From assembly GCA_944470555.2 (NCBI GenBank), contig OX104131.1, positions 15,120,515 through 15,184,514 on the forward strand: a DNA stretch of 64,000 nt, in the 5' to 3' direction. A program made the translations under genes and the position numbers. This document shows positions 23,670-35,477 of this stretch, piece by piece. Numbering within the stretch: position 1 is the first letter of the stretch; each line of letters begins with the position of its first letter. The DNA is from Heterobilharzia americana. Lineage: Eukaryota > Platyhelminthes > Trematoda > Strigeidida > Schistosomatidae. The notes beneath the pieces were generated by a model, which saw only the letters and a list, made by a program, of their open reading frames with translations, was not told the origin of the DNA and made no database searches.

Positions 23670-23850
23670 TTGCAGATGTTTCAAGTTGGTATTCATCACG
23701 AAATGATGTCAGTTTGGGAGTCATTAAAAACCCGGGGGCATTGGATAGACGTTTCGTCTCGATACAGGACTCCTCAGTAGTGTGCACCCATGACCTCACC
23801 AGAGGTCGAAATCAGGATCATTTCACTGAGTCACTAGATGGGATTTGTGT
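23670..23850 (-). repeat. Hammerhead-bearing repeat with decayed tRNA-like head
   Basis: The hammerhead part retains CTGAGGA (complement of 23771-23777) and GAAA (complement of 23752-23755). Stem II keeps a GTC/GAC helix. Stem I and stem III have lost pairs, so folding is doubtful. A tRNA-like part follows at 23790-23840 but is eroded. Confidence 0.65.
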
Positions 23851-23859
23851 AGAAGAGGT

Positions 23860-25470
23860 AAAAAGCTTCAGGTAAGCTTGCTTCTTGAAAACTTGCACAA
23901 GTAAGGCAGTGTAACACGCCAATATGCCTAAGTATTACATAGGTGCTTGACTGTGTATCTTCACTTAAACAAATCAGTTGCAACTATAAAGGTCAGCACT
24001 CAATGTTCAATATCGATGAAATGTGTGCAACAGACTTTAGAATTTGATCTATCATTTTATTTTGAATTCTAACACACTATGGAATCAGCAAGTGTCCAAT
24101 GCTTACTGTCAGTTTCACAATCGAATGAAAACCACCTAGTCGAATGAAATTACTCAAATTGTCTCAAAACTATAAAGAGCTCCATACTTGCACACTTAGT
24201 TGACACAGACATCAAATTTAATGGAAAGTGTTCAAAACTATCCAACAGATTCCAATTAATTTACCTCATGGATTACGCACTCGGTTACTTCACATAGCAG
24301 AGGCGATTGCAATCCACCTTTACAAACCTAGCCTTTGTATCCAAAAGAAGTTTGTTCGACTACTTTCATTACCGTGGCCGTCAACATGATGTAACTTCTA
24401 GGTTTATTTTGTGCACCTCTTCCCTTCTTGTTTCTATCAATATTCATATTTTCTATTTTAGTAACTCTGTTGATTATTTACATCATTATTTCCGAAACAC
24501 CACCACGTGATTGGTAGTTTGATTAAATTGTAAACCTATATATTAGTACAGAGCCCAAGATGAAGACCTAATTGAAAAGAAATATATTTCCTCGCTCAAT
24601 CAGTCTTTTTCTAAATGTCTAAATGGGAATATTCAATGTATCAAAAACTGTTATTTGACTCGATCATATCATAGTGTATGCTAGAAAATAGGCAGAATTT
24701 TCTTTCTTAGGCTTTATCTCTATTGATACCATTGATTACTCGGATGTCATGACAACAGAAAGTAAGAAACAATAAAGTGTTCTTTATACCCTAAAAGAAA
24801 AATACCAGTTATATAGAACTTATGAGGCTTTGAAATAAAAGATAAAACCATTCTCTTTTATGTCATCTTCATAAATTTTAAAATACTTGCTTACTGTCAG
24901 TAATGATAAAACTATCAATATTTGTTCTGTAAGTGAACAGCATTGAAAGATTTCGTTTTAACCAGCCAGTGATGAGGATATATATATGTATATAGTTTTG
25001 AAAGTATTGGCAAGAGTAACTTCTATTTATTTTAACTTGTAGTGGAAAGAATATTTTATTGATCGATTTGACTTTTTGAGTTATTGATCGCTGTTTTGAA
25101 CGACACGTGTGTACACACATGCCGAGACTGTGAATACCAATTGATACATTGGAGATAATTCTATTTCTCGAGTACAAAACTATTCTTAAAATGTTTAATA
25201 ACGCATATATCTGGAAGAAACGTAACGTTTGACTTTGAAGTGTCTTTCAAGCCTGATAAGTTAATATATTGAATTATGTTTGCCATAGCTTTGTTTCGTT
25301 TTTCGGATGATCAGCATACGTTTCTGTTATTGACATCAGGCTTACCTATGATATAGTTGTATTAGGCTGGCAATGCCAAAAAGATTCTGAGTTTCATGAT
25401 TGAAGGGAATGAAAATGCATCGATAATTGAAAAGGTTTACTATCTTTGGCACCAGTGAGACATTCAACTT
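23860..25470. other. No gene recognised
   Basis: AT-rich stretch. Frames at 24307-24510 (+) and 24878-25177 (-) have no recognisable domain. Confidence 0.4.
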
Positions 25471-25474
25471 TTTT

Positions 25475-25690
25475 CAAGTTGGCATTCGCCATGGACTGAC
25501 GTCATTTGTTGGAGGAACACTGGAAACCCGGAAGCACCCGATAGCTTTTTCATTGTAGTTTGGGACTCTTCGGCAGTGCCCACCCACAACCCCGTCAGAG
25601 ATCGAACCCACGAGCTTCGGGTCTAGTAACCAGCACGTTACCATTAAGCCAGTGGGTTGGAATCCAGTGATCCATATTTCCAACCTCTTC
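25475..25690 (-). repeat. tRNA-like plus hammerhead repeat, core mutated
   Basis: Minus strand: a well-kept tRNA-like head with A-box-like TGGCTTAATGGTAACGTGC and B-box GGTTCGATCTC (25580-25660), then a hammerhead region with GAAA kept but core CCGAAGA where CTGANGA is needed (U4 changed to C). Confidence 0.75.
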
Positions 25691-25844
25691 CAGTTCACGA
25701 CATAGCAAGACCACTACCCAATATCATCGATGAGTATTTGTCCTCACGGCCACTAGGTTTGCCCCACTGGTTACGACTTCTCATTGGAACTTCAGCAATC
25801 GCCTCTCGAAGCTAGTCACCAGTGAGCACCATTTCACTTGAACT

Positions 25845-25926
25845 TGGAGGTTTATGGGGATTAAGGGGTTTTTCAAGTTGATGAATACTAACTTGAAAAA
25901 TATCTTAATCCCCATAAACCTTCAAA
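25845..25926. repeat. Hairpin, about 36-bp arms with 10-base loop
   Basis: Arms 25845-25880 and 25891-25926 are inverted copies with few mismatches. The left arm and the sequence before it (25730-25845) resemble the flank of the hammerhead repeat at 41500-41600, so the hairpin looks like the joint of two inverted partial copies of that family. Confidence 0.8.
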
Positions 25927-26429
25927 TTCGACTTTCTACCTAAAGCGTGTAGCAATGTGCCCTACCAGCCAGTGGGGTTATGAGCTTAAGCCGATTGAAA
26001 TGATTAGGAAATGTTTCAAATGCTGACTTGAGTGCGATTAAGTTAAGCGAGAGCTAATGCAGTCAGATAAAAATGCGATATCTATTCACAACATGAATAT
26101 AACTGTTGGTCTAAATTGTATCACCAAGTATTGGTTACCTGACTAGAGTAATTACGTTGCTGCTGGTTTTAGACCGTAAGTGGTTTAATCTTAAACTAAT
26201 AACAGTAGTGCAGATGCGTTCACTGGTCATCTTCTTGTAAATCTCGAACACTTTATCAGTCATTGGCGTTTGGTTTCATTTCCGTCCAGTTCGTTCTCCA
26301 TAACCACTTTATCCTACATTCATTTCTGTTGATCTCCTCTCTCCGCTGTCATGACTTATATTAACTGAATTCCTGAGAACTGTTGCACAATGTACTATTT
26401 TTTTGCAGTCGTCTGCTTGTATCCTCTTT

Positions 26430-26900
26430 TTGTCAAAGTAGACTGCACAGTCTAGACGTATCATGCATGGCTGTAAAACATGGTCAATAGAGGAAGAGGA
26501 GTTGAGAAAGTATCTTGGGTTCGACCACCACTGACTTTGCAGTATAGGTCATATGTTGTGGTGTCACCCTGTGAGTAACACAGATGTCAGGTGTGGAGGT
26601 TTAGGGAGGAGAGGAAAGTCAGTCGATGCGGTGGTGATCCTTCTTCGAATGAGATGGTCGGGATATACCTATCCAACGTAGTAGGTTCAGGCTAAAAAAA
26701 GACTCCGAGGGGAGAGACTAATACATGATACTATTGGATGAAGTATTTGACTGTTAATCTGAGTTATGTAGGAAGATGCAGACAAGTCGGTTGGGTGTGT
26801 GAATGAAAAGCAGTGGTTACAGACTCGAGGTGATATTTATCAGAATCAATGTCAACGGTGCACATGTATCCACGCTTAGTCTTCATCGTAACCACTAAAC
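26430..26900 (+). mobile_element. RTE-clade element tail, decayed
   Basis: Plus-strand broken frames read CKTWSIEEEELRKYLGFDHH, then VSNTDVR, then RMRWSGYTYPT and KQWLQTRGDIYQNQCQRC. This is the C-terminal order of an RTE retrotransposon (CETW, FDH, VSN, RWLGH). It differs from the SR2-like copies and belongs to a second RTE family, also seen at 30230, 31900, 33180, 38080, 41860, 46430 and 58190. Confidence 0.65.
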
Positions 26901-27329
26901 TGAATTCAGTATTTTCTCATCCCTCCTTCCTCCCTTTTACTGCTTCTGACAGATTTTTCCTTATTTCTCCATCTTTGTTCCTTGATGTGCTGATACGAGG
27001 TGCGGTAACTTGAACGGTTAAACAGTAATGCTTGGTCCTATGTTAATATTGATGATGAGTCGTGTCAGGAGCCATTTGTTCCTAAAATAACTCGAAAGCG
27101 ATTTCCTTGACGCTGAATCTTGAAGAAACTGAACTTTTCCAGTTTTGTTTAAATACAAAATTATAATGATAATGACCGTTAGCAGAGTTAGTAGGATGTG
27201 TGAATAAGATTGTAGTCAACTATATTTTTTCAAGTGGATATACAGGGTTAACTGACGTCTTTTAAACATTGTATTTATGCTGACTATATTGGCATTGATT
27301 ATAAAAGGAAATGCTTTCAGTAACCTATC

Positions 27330-27490
27330 TGTATGTTCGTGCAGTAGGCAATGGGCTACACGTCTTGTATGAAGGCTATTGATACTACCTGGCTGCGCAA
27401 ACCTTGGTAGATGGGGCTAAGCTCGAACATGTGACCCATTGGATCAAAGGCAGTTGACTAAACTAATGAGCCACAGCTCTATGTTAATTT
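27330..27490 (-). mobile_element. tRNA-derived SINE without hammerhead
   Basis: Minus strand: TGGCTCATTAGTTTAGTCAAC head, GGGTCACATGTTCGAGC region and a tail ending near GTAGCCCATTGCCTAC. Same family as 17770, 23165 and 47600. Confidence 0.65.
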
Positions 27491-28040
27491 GAAACAAGCA
27501 GGAAGTGTGGAGGGAAAAAGATGTAAGAACTTCCCTCCATTTGTGTTTGATAAAACTGTGACATTTTCGAATAGATAGTAAAATCAAAGGCCTTTCTTTA
27601 AGTAGTACTGATTCATCCTTAAAGTCTTGATGAGAGGAGGATTATTTTATAAGAATAGCAGTGATACACTTGAGATTGAATCATATCAAAACGCTGATTG
27701 TCAATGAAATTTAACCTAGTAACTTTGCGTTTGACTTTATATCTGTCTCACTGCCTAGAAACTAAGCTGTTTACCCTGTTTGTTTTTCAAGGGCATATTG
27801 GACTTGGTTGACCAAAACCTTTCAACTGAGGTTATTTATTTTCACTTCATGTCCACGTAGCAATATGTTTTGAAATAAGACAAAGGGGGCAACAAAGCAA
27901 ACACCTGTACTGTGAACTGAACCTCAAGCTGGTGTTGTTTATCTCTGAATTTTCGTTTCCATAGTTTTCTTTGATATCAATTATTTATATTAAAATCGGA
28001 GTGACCGGAAACATTTTGTGTACAATAGCTAGTTCTGTGG
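27491..28040. other. No gene recognised
   Basis: No coding, RNA or repeat signal was seen. Confidence 0.4.
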
Positions 28041-28045
28041 GCTGA

Positions 28046-28070
28046 AAGAAAGAAAAGAAAGAAAGAAAGG
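28046..28070. repeat. GAAA-type microsatellite
   Basis: Imperfect run of GAAA units directly before the left arm of the long inverted repeat. Confidence 0.8.
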
Positions 28071-28075
28071 CGATG

Positions 28076-28370
28076 AAGAAAAGACGAGCTAATTCAGTGT
28101 AGAAAATTTTCTTCTTCGACAATGTCATTTCCTAAAGCTGTACAGTCCTATTTATATATGTCACAAACATATAACAGTCTATTATTAAACAATAGGGCAA
28201 AGCTACTTCATTAGACCAGTTGGTATTAAAAACTGAAGTCAAGAATGAAACGTGGTTGCGTAGTAATCCCTGAGACGATGGCAATAATGAGAAAGGTGAG
28301 GAGATTGAGAAGATTAAAAGTGTTGGGAGATGTGAAACTTGGAGACTGAGTGTCTACTTGACAGATATAG
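28076..28370. repeat. Long inverted repeat, left arm
   Basis: About 290 bases that match 28841-29119 in inverted orientation along nearly the whole length, with scattered substitutions and small indels. Arms of this size around a spacer of about 470 bases suggest a foldback or MITE-like element, or an inverted duplication. No transposase ORF lies between the arms. Confidence 0.85.
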
Positions 28371-28504
28371 AGGTGTAGAAAGTAAAAGGGTCATAATGGT
28401 GGTAATAAGTAAACTAACTACATAGGTCAAGTAATTCGACCCGTATAGCAACAGTAGATTACCAGTATCAAACTACAACTGATCCCCGTTGCAAAATAGA
28501 TCTT

Positions 28505-28680
28505 GGTCTCGCTTGAACGGTGTGGTGGGTAACGCTTGGGCGTTTGATGTGATAGGCTATGGGCTTGAGTCCCAGCGGGAATAACATCACTCACAGGTTT
28601 GGAGGTACACCCAACTGAAGAGTCTAGAACATGACAAAACGTGCCTCCGGCATTCCACTGCTAACCATAAAGCAGGCATT
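28505..28680 (+). mobile_element. SM-alpha-like SINE inside the inverted-repeat spacer
   Basis: Plus strand: tRNA-like head with GTGGTGGGTAACGCTTGG and B-box-like GGCTTGAGTCCC, then a hammerhead region. The core CTGAAGA (28615-28621) is intact and a GTC/GAC stem II is kept, but GAAA is now AAAA (G12 to A at 28636) and stem I no longer pairs well. Confidence 0.7.
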
Positions 28681-28840
28681 AAGGTAAACTAACTAATTAT
28701 AATGAAGTCAAAAAATTGCGAAGGTATTAGGACAACCAACTCAAGCCTTGTCTCTGCATGCAGAAGAAGTATGTTTCAACTTGCCTTGGAAATATCACTT
28801 TGACAATTTCATGATTTCATCAGAATAAGCTGGTTTTCTT

Positions 28841-29119
28841 ATTATCTGTCTGTCAAACGGACACAACCTCCACGTTTCGCATCTCCTAACACTTTTAACC
28901 TTCTCAACCTCCTCACCTTTCTCATTATTGCCATCGTCTCAGAGATTAATACGCAATCACGCTTCATTCTTGACTTCAGTTTTTAATACCAACTGCCCTG
29001 TTGTTTAATAATAGACTGTTATATGCTTGTGACATACATGTAAACAGGACTGTACAGCTTTACAAAACGACACTGTCGAAGAAGAAAATTTTCTTCACTG
29101 AATTATCTCATCTTTTTTT
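28841..29119. repeat. Long inverted repeat, right arm
   Basis: Inverted partner of 28076-28370. A 60-codon frame starting at 29001 lies within and past this arm and is not considered a gene. Confidence 0.85.
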
Positions 29120-30229
29120 AATGATTCGATGGGATGTTTCGTCATTCGAAGTTGAGAAAAGCAATACTGGTCTAAATTATTAGATTATGAATCTCTGTAA
29201 TGAAGCAAGCTTCCTTCAGGTTGCAGAGACGTTCAGTTTGCTGACTGTGCACTGTAAATGTATCTGAATCAGCTTACTGGTCATATTTCAAAATTAGTCG
29301 ACAGACCTAGATGATCACTTGACAAATAGGACTTAACACCTACACAGGTTATCAGCCAGTAATCGATTCGTACACAGGGGAAAGTAAAATAGGATTTCGC
29401 TCTAATCAACTTCGTGGTCATAATGATACCCTTGTTTGATAGACACCGATAAAAAATTGATTACTACTAGATGACCAGTTTGTAAGCTTGTGTGTACAAT
29501 TTCATGTTCGTATGGTGACTAAACTAGGATGGATTATTTAAACTAAAGGTAATACGCGCATACCCAGTTAGGCTCAGAAACCTGATAACAATCTGGTTAC
29601 ACTAGTTATAAGTTTGCTGTTAGTTGACGATTATGAAGGACTCATTGCACCCACTTAGTATCTCGTTTCATTTATCTATTTCCAACAGTCAATTTTAGAT
29701 GTTGACAAACTTTTTGTTAACATATGCTTCAGAGATAATTTTCGAAATTGGATTCAAGTAATAAGGATGAACGTTTTTTGCAAAATATATTTCAATCAGT
29801 CAGCCAATCACTGTTAACACGCAACATAGCAGTACTGTAAAGTGGTCTTAGTTACCACATCTCGTATCAGCACAACAACTGAGAAGGTACCAAGGTAAAA
29901 GGTAGCGAAATAAGGAGGAAAGTAGTCAAAGATGGTAGAAGATCTTGTAAAGAGGACAAACAGGAAGAAAATTGGTGAAACTCAGTATAAAAACTAAGAT
30001 GACTATAATGTATGAATGTATCTACACCACTTAGATGGATTATGATTCATATCATGTAGAGTCTCCAACGGCCGATACTTGTTGGTAGTCTGCATTTCTG
30101 TATACGCTGATACCAACAATCAATGACTCCATGAATTAATGCTATATCTTAGTTTCCCCACCTTTACCCTTTTCCCAGCCTAAAACTAATTCAAATAATG
30201 TTGCGCGACATAGCAAAAAGTGACTGAAC
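29120..30229. other. No gene recognised
   Basis: No supported coding or RNA feature. Confidence 0.4.
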
Positions 30230-30560
30230 ACACGTAACATCTGTCTGAGTCAATGAAGTTTCGCAACCACATAAAGCGACTGACTTTTCCTGCTCAAGGC
30301 TCTGCCCCTGACGTCTACGTTACTGATGTAGTGACAGTACGATATACGGCCTATCCTGTGAACACCTCAGATCCTCTACATTAAATGACCATGTTTCACA
30401 GCTTTATAGTACAACAAAGTGACCTGCAACACAGTACATGCGCTCGGGATATCACGGAGGCACCATAAATGGTGTAGGGTTATCTAAGTCCAGTCGTGTT
30501 TTTTGTATCCTTATCGAGCTTTCTTCAATCACTGATTCACTAGGGATAGTCCGACTCTTA
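30230..30560 (-). mobile_element. RTE-clade element fragment
   Basis: Minus-strand broken frames show an AVKHGHL (CETW-like) block and WSFNVEDLRCSQDRPY, parallel to the YGCETW...EDLRRL region of RTE tails. Inverted relative to the 26430 fragment. Confidence 0.5.
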
Positions 30561-31200
30561 CCAAGTAAGTAAAGTAATCAATGCACCCAACCACTTTAAC
30601 CTCTACTGTTAACCAGAGTGTCAGGGAAGACAAGTCTAGTAGCAAGCATTTTGCATTTGAGTGGAGGGAAATGCATTCCAAACATTCTCGAATTGAAAAA
30701 GTATCTACAGAACTCTGCATAAAAACTACTGATCTAAACAAGGCCTCCAAAGGTATATAAGAAGATAATCTTAATCATCCTCAATTTTACACTTAAACGA
30801 AATTCTAAAATCTATGTTAGAAAACGCCTGTCAAGCAATGCAGTTTTGCCAGCAGGGATGTGATCAAATGATGACTGAAATAATTCAGCATCAGTCGTTG
30901 CACTTAATGTTCGAGCCATGCACTGTTCACTCAATGTCTAACAGTCAGAGGGTATAGTTAGCACTAAAGCGAAACGCGTAACTTCTCTTTTAGCAGATAA
31001 AATTATAAGTGATTGGTGAATTGTATAGCGTCATGTTATTGTCGACTTATGACCTCACTGGTTACTAAGGCTTAGTCAAGGCTGCTGAAAAACTGCATAA
31101 TCCTCAAGTATATAGCAGAAATCAAGTTTGAAACGAATGAGGAGGAATAACTTCAAATGACTGACCTTTTGTTAGGTGACTTTTGGATAGAGGTGTTAAA
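30561..31200. other. No gene recognised
   Basis: A 73-codon minus-strand frame (30529-30750) overlaps the end of the RTE fragment and shows no domain. Confidence 0.4.
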
Positions 31201-31204
31201 GTGC

Positions 31205-31500
31205 TATCATTTATTGATATTTGTAGTTTCCCGTTGTCATTCTGGATTGAACTGATTGACCTCTGTTGACATATGGGCTTTCACGAGGATAACTTGACAC
31301 TACCTGGTTATTCTTTAGGTTGAAATTTGTTTGGTGGTGACTAGCAGCGTAGTCCATGACGCGTATTTCGTCATATTTAGGACTCCTCAACCGGATGTAC
31401 CTGCGTCTTAGTGGATGATGTTGTTCCAACTGAGACAAAAAGCCTGCACCCATCGCTTTAAACACCGAACGGTTATCTTCTGGGTCACTGAGGCATGAAA
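31205..31500 (-). mobile_element. SM-alpha-like SINE with nearly intact hammerhead
   Basis: Minus strand: an eroded tRNA-like head (31430-31490), then the hammerhead region. GAAA is intact (complement of 31366-31369), followed by a short stem III and a GTC cleavage triplet. The other core box reads TTGAGGA (complement of 31384-31390), a single C3 to T change from CTGANGA. Stem I is weakened. Confidence 0.7.
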
Positions 31501-31899
31501 TTCATCTCTTGTGCAACACATATCATATATTGGGAATTATTGATACCCGTAATTTCTCGTTGTTATTCTGGATGGGGAAGGTCTACCTCCTCTCTCTTTT
31601 CGTCTTATTGATAGTTTGCCATGCTAGTAATTTTGTTTGAATTACGCAGGCAGGCAGTAAAATTAGCGACTACATAGAGACGTAAGTTACTTGCTAATCT
31701 GTCTAATTGTTCTTAGTTCGTGAGCTGTGCAGAATCATTTCACTTAGATAAATGAATTTATGTAGCAACCAGGGTTGATTAGGTCAAGTAACTCTCAGAT
31801 AAATATCTTGAGTGACCCTGTTTTCCCTCTTGTTCCTTTTCCTTCTTCTCGATTCATTACGTCACCGTGTTTTGTTTGTTTGTATTGTGGAACTATCAC

Positions 31900-32290
31900 G
31901 CCAGTATACGCAAACGTCAAGCACAGAGTTCAAGGCAAAAGAGGTAAGTCAGTCGATGGAATTACAGACCATCAATCAAGATGTTATTCCCACCTTATTC
32001 TCGTATGCCTTGTCATGTAATGTTAGCCAAATTAAGATTGAGCTGGATAAAGTTTGGAGGAGACCAGAATAAAACTGGTCTTCGGTCTCTGACTATTGGT
32101 TTGGGGCGCTTAGGGAAGGTAGACTTCCATGTGATAACCGAGATGAGTTGTTTGGGACTCTCGGTGATATGGCTTAGATTTGATCTGAGTTGCACAGATG
32201 TATTCATACAAACTGGTGTTTTACTTTACTCATCTCCTCATATAATGACGTCCTACCAGTTTTGATTGCTTTCTTCTTTATCTCTCTGGC
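31900..32290 (+). mobile_element. RTE-clade element tail, decayed
   Basis: Plus strand with a GKSVD(G) block near 31940, then a region ending FGTLGDMA...RCIHTN, matching the final segment of the same RTE family as 38080 and 46430. Confidence 0.55.
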
Positions 32291-33175
32291 CTCAATCTTT
32301 AAACCTTCTATTTTATTGTGCTGCTGGAATGTACCTCTTAAATTAGCCAGTTAGTTTGCAAGGAACATACTGCTCAAGACATGATGATGTCTATTTGTGT
32401 ACTTTATTAGATAACTTACCTCATCTCATCTCTTCATCTTGTTTCCCTAGAACAAATTAAATAGGGCATACAATTAGTTAGGTGCGTCTCCAGACACGAG
32501 AGCAGTTAACGGCTTTGTTTGGAAAAAGTGAAGTAAGAGTGATGAAAAGTTTTATCCTATCACATTAGTAAACAAAGAACATTACATAGATCCTTATAAA
32601 GCCTTTAATATCATACATCATGTGTTAAAAACAATGTCACATATCACCCATCAACACCTGCTCAACATAACTTGGGTTATCGCAATAAGATTGATCAAAC
32701 CTGGAATTTGCATTCACAAATAACATATTCAAACATTATTACTTCCTTAGCCTTCAATAAACTAAGGGTAGCTCCTGTCTAAAGAACCTGATAAGAAATT
32801 ATTGAAAATAATACTTTTAGGTGAGACTGCTTTTTATTAGTTTTGAAAATCTTTGAATGTTCGATATATTCATCGTTGGACCTAAACTTACATCAACATA
32901 CTAGCCAACAGAAGCTATTCATTAACATGAAACAAGTAGTACGCTGACAGTTGTGAGTCGAAGTGGAATGCCGAAAAAGCTATAAGAATGCCAGTGTGAC
33001 TAGCGGTCTCTTATATTTACCGGAGTAATTAAAAACATTTCCAGAAATGACAAAGAGAAAGTTTATATAAATAGTTAAGTACCTCTCACTTCATACATTG
33101 GACTTGAAACCTCTGTGTATTGCTAATACAAGTAATAATTTTCCGAACAGAAAACCTAGTTTTAAGCCATTCTTA
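32291..33175. other. No gene recognised
   Basis: AT-rich, no supported feature. Confidence 0.4.
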
Positions 33176-33179
33176 GTCT

Positions 33180-33460
33180 AAATGGGGTTGGGGCACAACT
33201 CACTGTTGCTACAGCCGTACTTTGGTTACTACAAGTGGATGTAACTCAGGAACCCAGTAAGGCTGGCATCGGAGAGGCTTCACATGGGTTGAACACATGC
33301 ATATCAAGCCAGTATCTTCCTCGAACACAGATGGTAAGGGAAGTAAGATTAGGTTGGAAAAACTTTAAAAGTCACCTGGTCAAGACACGGAACTAGTCCG
33401 TGAAATCTGTAACTGTTAACCTGATTTATGTGATGTAATGTAACCCGTTTCGTTGAAAAC
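33180..33460 (+). mobile_element. RTE-clade element tail fragment
   Basis: ERLHMG.THAYQASIFLEHRW-like reading in broken frame corresponds to the RWLGHVLRM region and what follows in the same family; ends near the TCH-LLT segment shared with 26430. Confidence 0.45.
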
Positions 33461-34164
33461 TTTCAGTCAGACACTGCATAGTTGATCGTGACTGTAGAAG
33501 TGCATACACTCTACATAACTTTTGAAATCTTGAAGATTTTACTAACATCTTTTTATGCCATCGCCTGTTATACAATTTGATCACTACAATACCATTCTTT
33601 CTCTGTCCATTTCTATTTTCTTTGTCGTTAGGAGGTATGTTAATTTGAAGTAATGCACACGTGTGATTGGTTCCACGCTGATATACCCGTTTATGGGCTG
33701 CATTCATTGTGTATAAGTTAATGATATTATCTTACTGTCTCCCATGAAGTTGGGGGATAAACATGCATACATTTTAAGCAGGTTAAAACTTGCGTTGATC
33801 TTCCAGTTCTTCGGAAGATGTACTTCACTGATCACGGTGTGTAGATTTAGCCACAAAGGCTACGTATATAAAGACCCTTTTAAATGGATGAATCCGTATG
33901 TATACCAAAAGGGTTGGTGTCAGCTTTCTTAGTTTGGTTTTGATCCCACTTAGTCTTATCCAGCTTGGGTAACATGTTAACCCTTCAGTTGCCATTAACC
34001 TAGTCCAGGATACTCACCATATGTCGTCACTGGAATTATAAAAAGTTGACAATACAGCTGTTAACTGGATTTCATCATCATTCTTAAATTATTTTTACCA
34101 AATTCCGATATCCATCTCTTATTTTATGGTCAATCTGAAAAGGTTTGTTAAAGTTTACACGCTA

Positions 34165-34290
34165 TTAAAACATGGGCACTGTGGTTAATTGTAATTCAAT
34201 TCTTGTTCATTATTTAGTTATGTCATACAGTGGAACTATATTATTTACTGAATAGCGTTTCTCCATAAGCATATCCGGTAATTTCATAAT
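34165..34290 (+). repeat. Penelope-like terminal repeat, diverged
   Basis: Starts GGGCACTGTGG and includes CATACAGTGGAACTATATT and a GCGTTTC block. The same order occurs at 38735-38850, 45755-45890 and 48130-48250, and in both arms of the palindrome at 35244-35451. It is read as the terminal repeat of a Penelope-like element because it repeatedly lies next to such debris. Confidence 0.55.
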
Positions 34291-34549
34291 TTTGAGACAT
34301 GGTTTATATAGTTCGGATCTTTTCTTCTTTGTGATAAGAGTAGTAGAATTTTCCATATGTCTGGGACAGCTGCAAAATCATTTCTGTTACATGTATTTGG
34401 TGTTGATACGATAAACAAAAATTTCGTTGTCAATATCTCCACCCAACTTAGTTAGTTTACAACACTGTACGTCAATCCTGCCGTATTGTGTGGTTGTGTG
34501 TAATTGCGTGTATAGCTATGGTTGAGTTTTCCTCTATTTTATTAGGATC

Positions 34550-34670
34550 TACCAATCTCGATTCAGCTAGGTTTTTGTGCTCTGTTATTCTAATTGACCC
34601 TGGTTGACTACTTGATCTATGTATGTGACCTCACAGTCATTACGAGGGATTTGGTAAACTAAGTTATTTT
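34550..34670 (-). pseudogene. GIY-YIG endonuclease remnant (copy B)
   Basis: On the minus strand VYQIPRNDCEVTYID is followed, after a frameshift, by TEHKNLAES. This is the start of the Penelope-like GIY-YIG nuclease (VYxI..DCxxxYIGQT...EHK). The final Gly of YIG is Asp here, and two stops follow. A second copy of this segment is at 48490-48560. Confidence 0.7.
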
Positions 34671-35243
34671 GCCCAATCGGATCACTAGAACCTTTCAACT
34701 TAAAAGCTTATTTCTAAACGAGTTTGTTGGTTTAAATGCTTTGTAATCTCAGCCTTATTGAGAATTCATCGTAAACCTTATGAGGCATCTTCTTTGTATG
34801 GTAATACAGTAAAGACTTTGAATTCTCTCTCAACCCTGTCACCATTGTGATTATCGTTGACAGAACAACTATTAATAGCACCCGTGTTACTACTGCTACT
34901 CGTACTTTTCTTACGATTTCTCATGAGTTTACGGATAAATTTGCGTGGGAAGTTATTGCTATGCAAGGCATTCTTGGTGTGTCTGATTTCTTGTTTCAGA
35001 TCCTGTGTCCTACTAGTAAGGCTTCTCGCCCTGTTACTTAAGCATTTAACTGTGCTTTCTTCAACTGAGATAAGGTGCGATAATTTGAAGTCTAAGTAGC
35101 GATTCCAATTGAAAGGTTTCTCTTAGACGAAGGTTTCTAAACTTCTATCTCGTTTTCTTTTTATCTTGCACTTCAGCATTGCTAACTCACCAACACTTTC
35201 TAAGTCGCAGGTAAATTGTAATGTGTCAAGAATCTAGTTGTGC

Positions 35244-35451
35244 AATTCCATATTAGATTTGTTTATTTGATATATGGCGTACAGTGATACAATATTATTT
35301 ACTTGATTACGTTTCGAGCATAAATTATTGCTCATAATCATACCAATGTGATTATGATTGTGAGAAATAATTTATGCTCGAAACGTAATCAAGTAAATAA
35401 TACTGTATCACTGTACGCCATATATCAAATAAACAAATCTAATATGGAATT
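35244..35451. repeat. Near-perfect palindrome, about 97-bp arms
   Basis: Arms 35244-35340 and 35355-35451 are inverted copies with only a few differences, around a loop of about 14 bases. Each arm is a copy of the Penelope-like terminal repeat (compare 34165-34290). The arms are much better preserved than the RT frames on either side. Confidence 0.9.
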
Positions 35452-35477
35452 ACATTCTACCACAGTGCCCAAGTTTT

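Noticed and set aside
35290..35400. Conserved GAAACG plus stem-like letters in the Penelope-like terminal repeats, possibly a hammerhead
   Set aside because: The upstream core CTGANGA is not present in any copy here, so a ribozyme cannot be supported.
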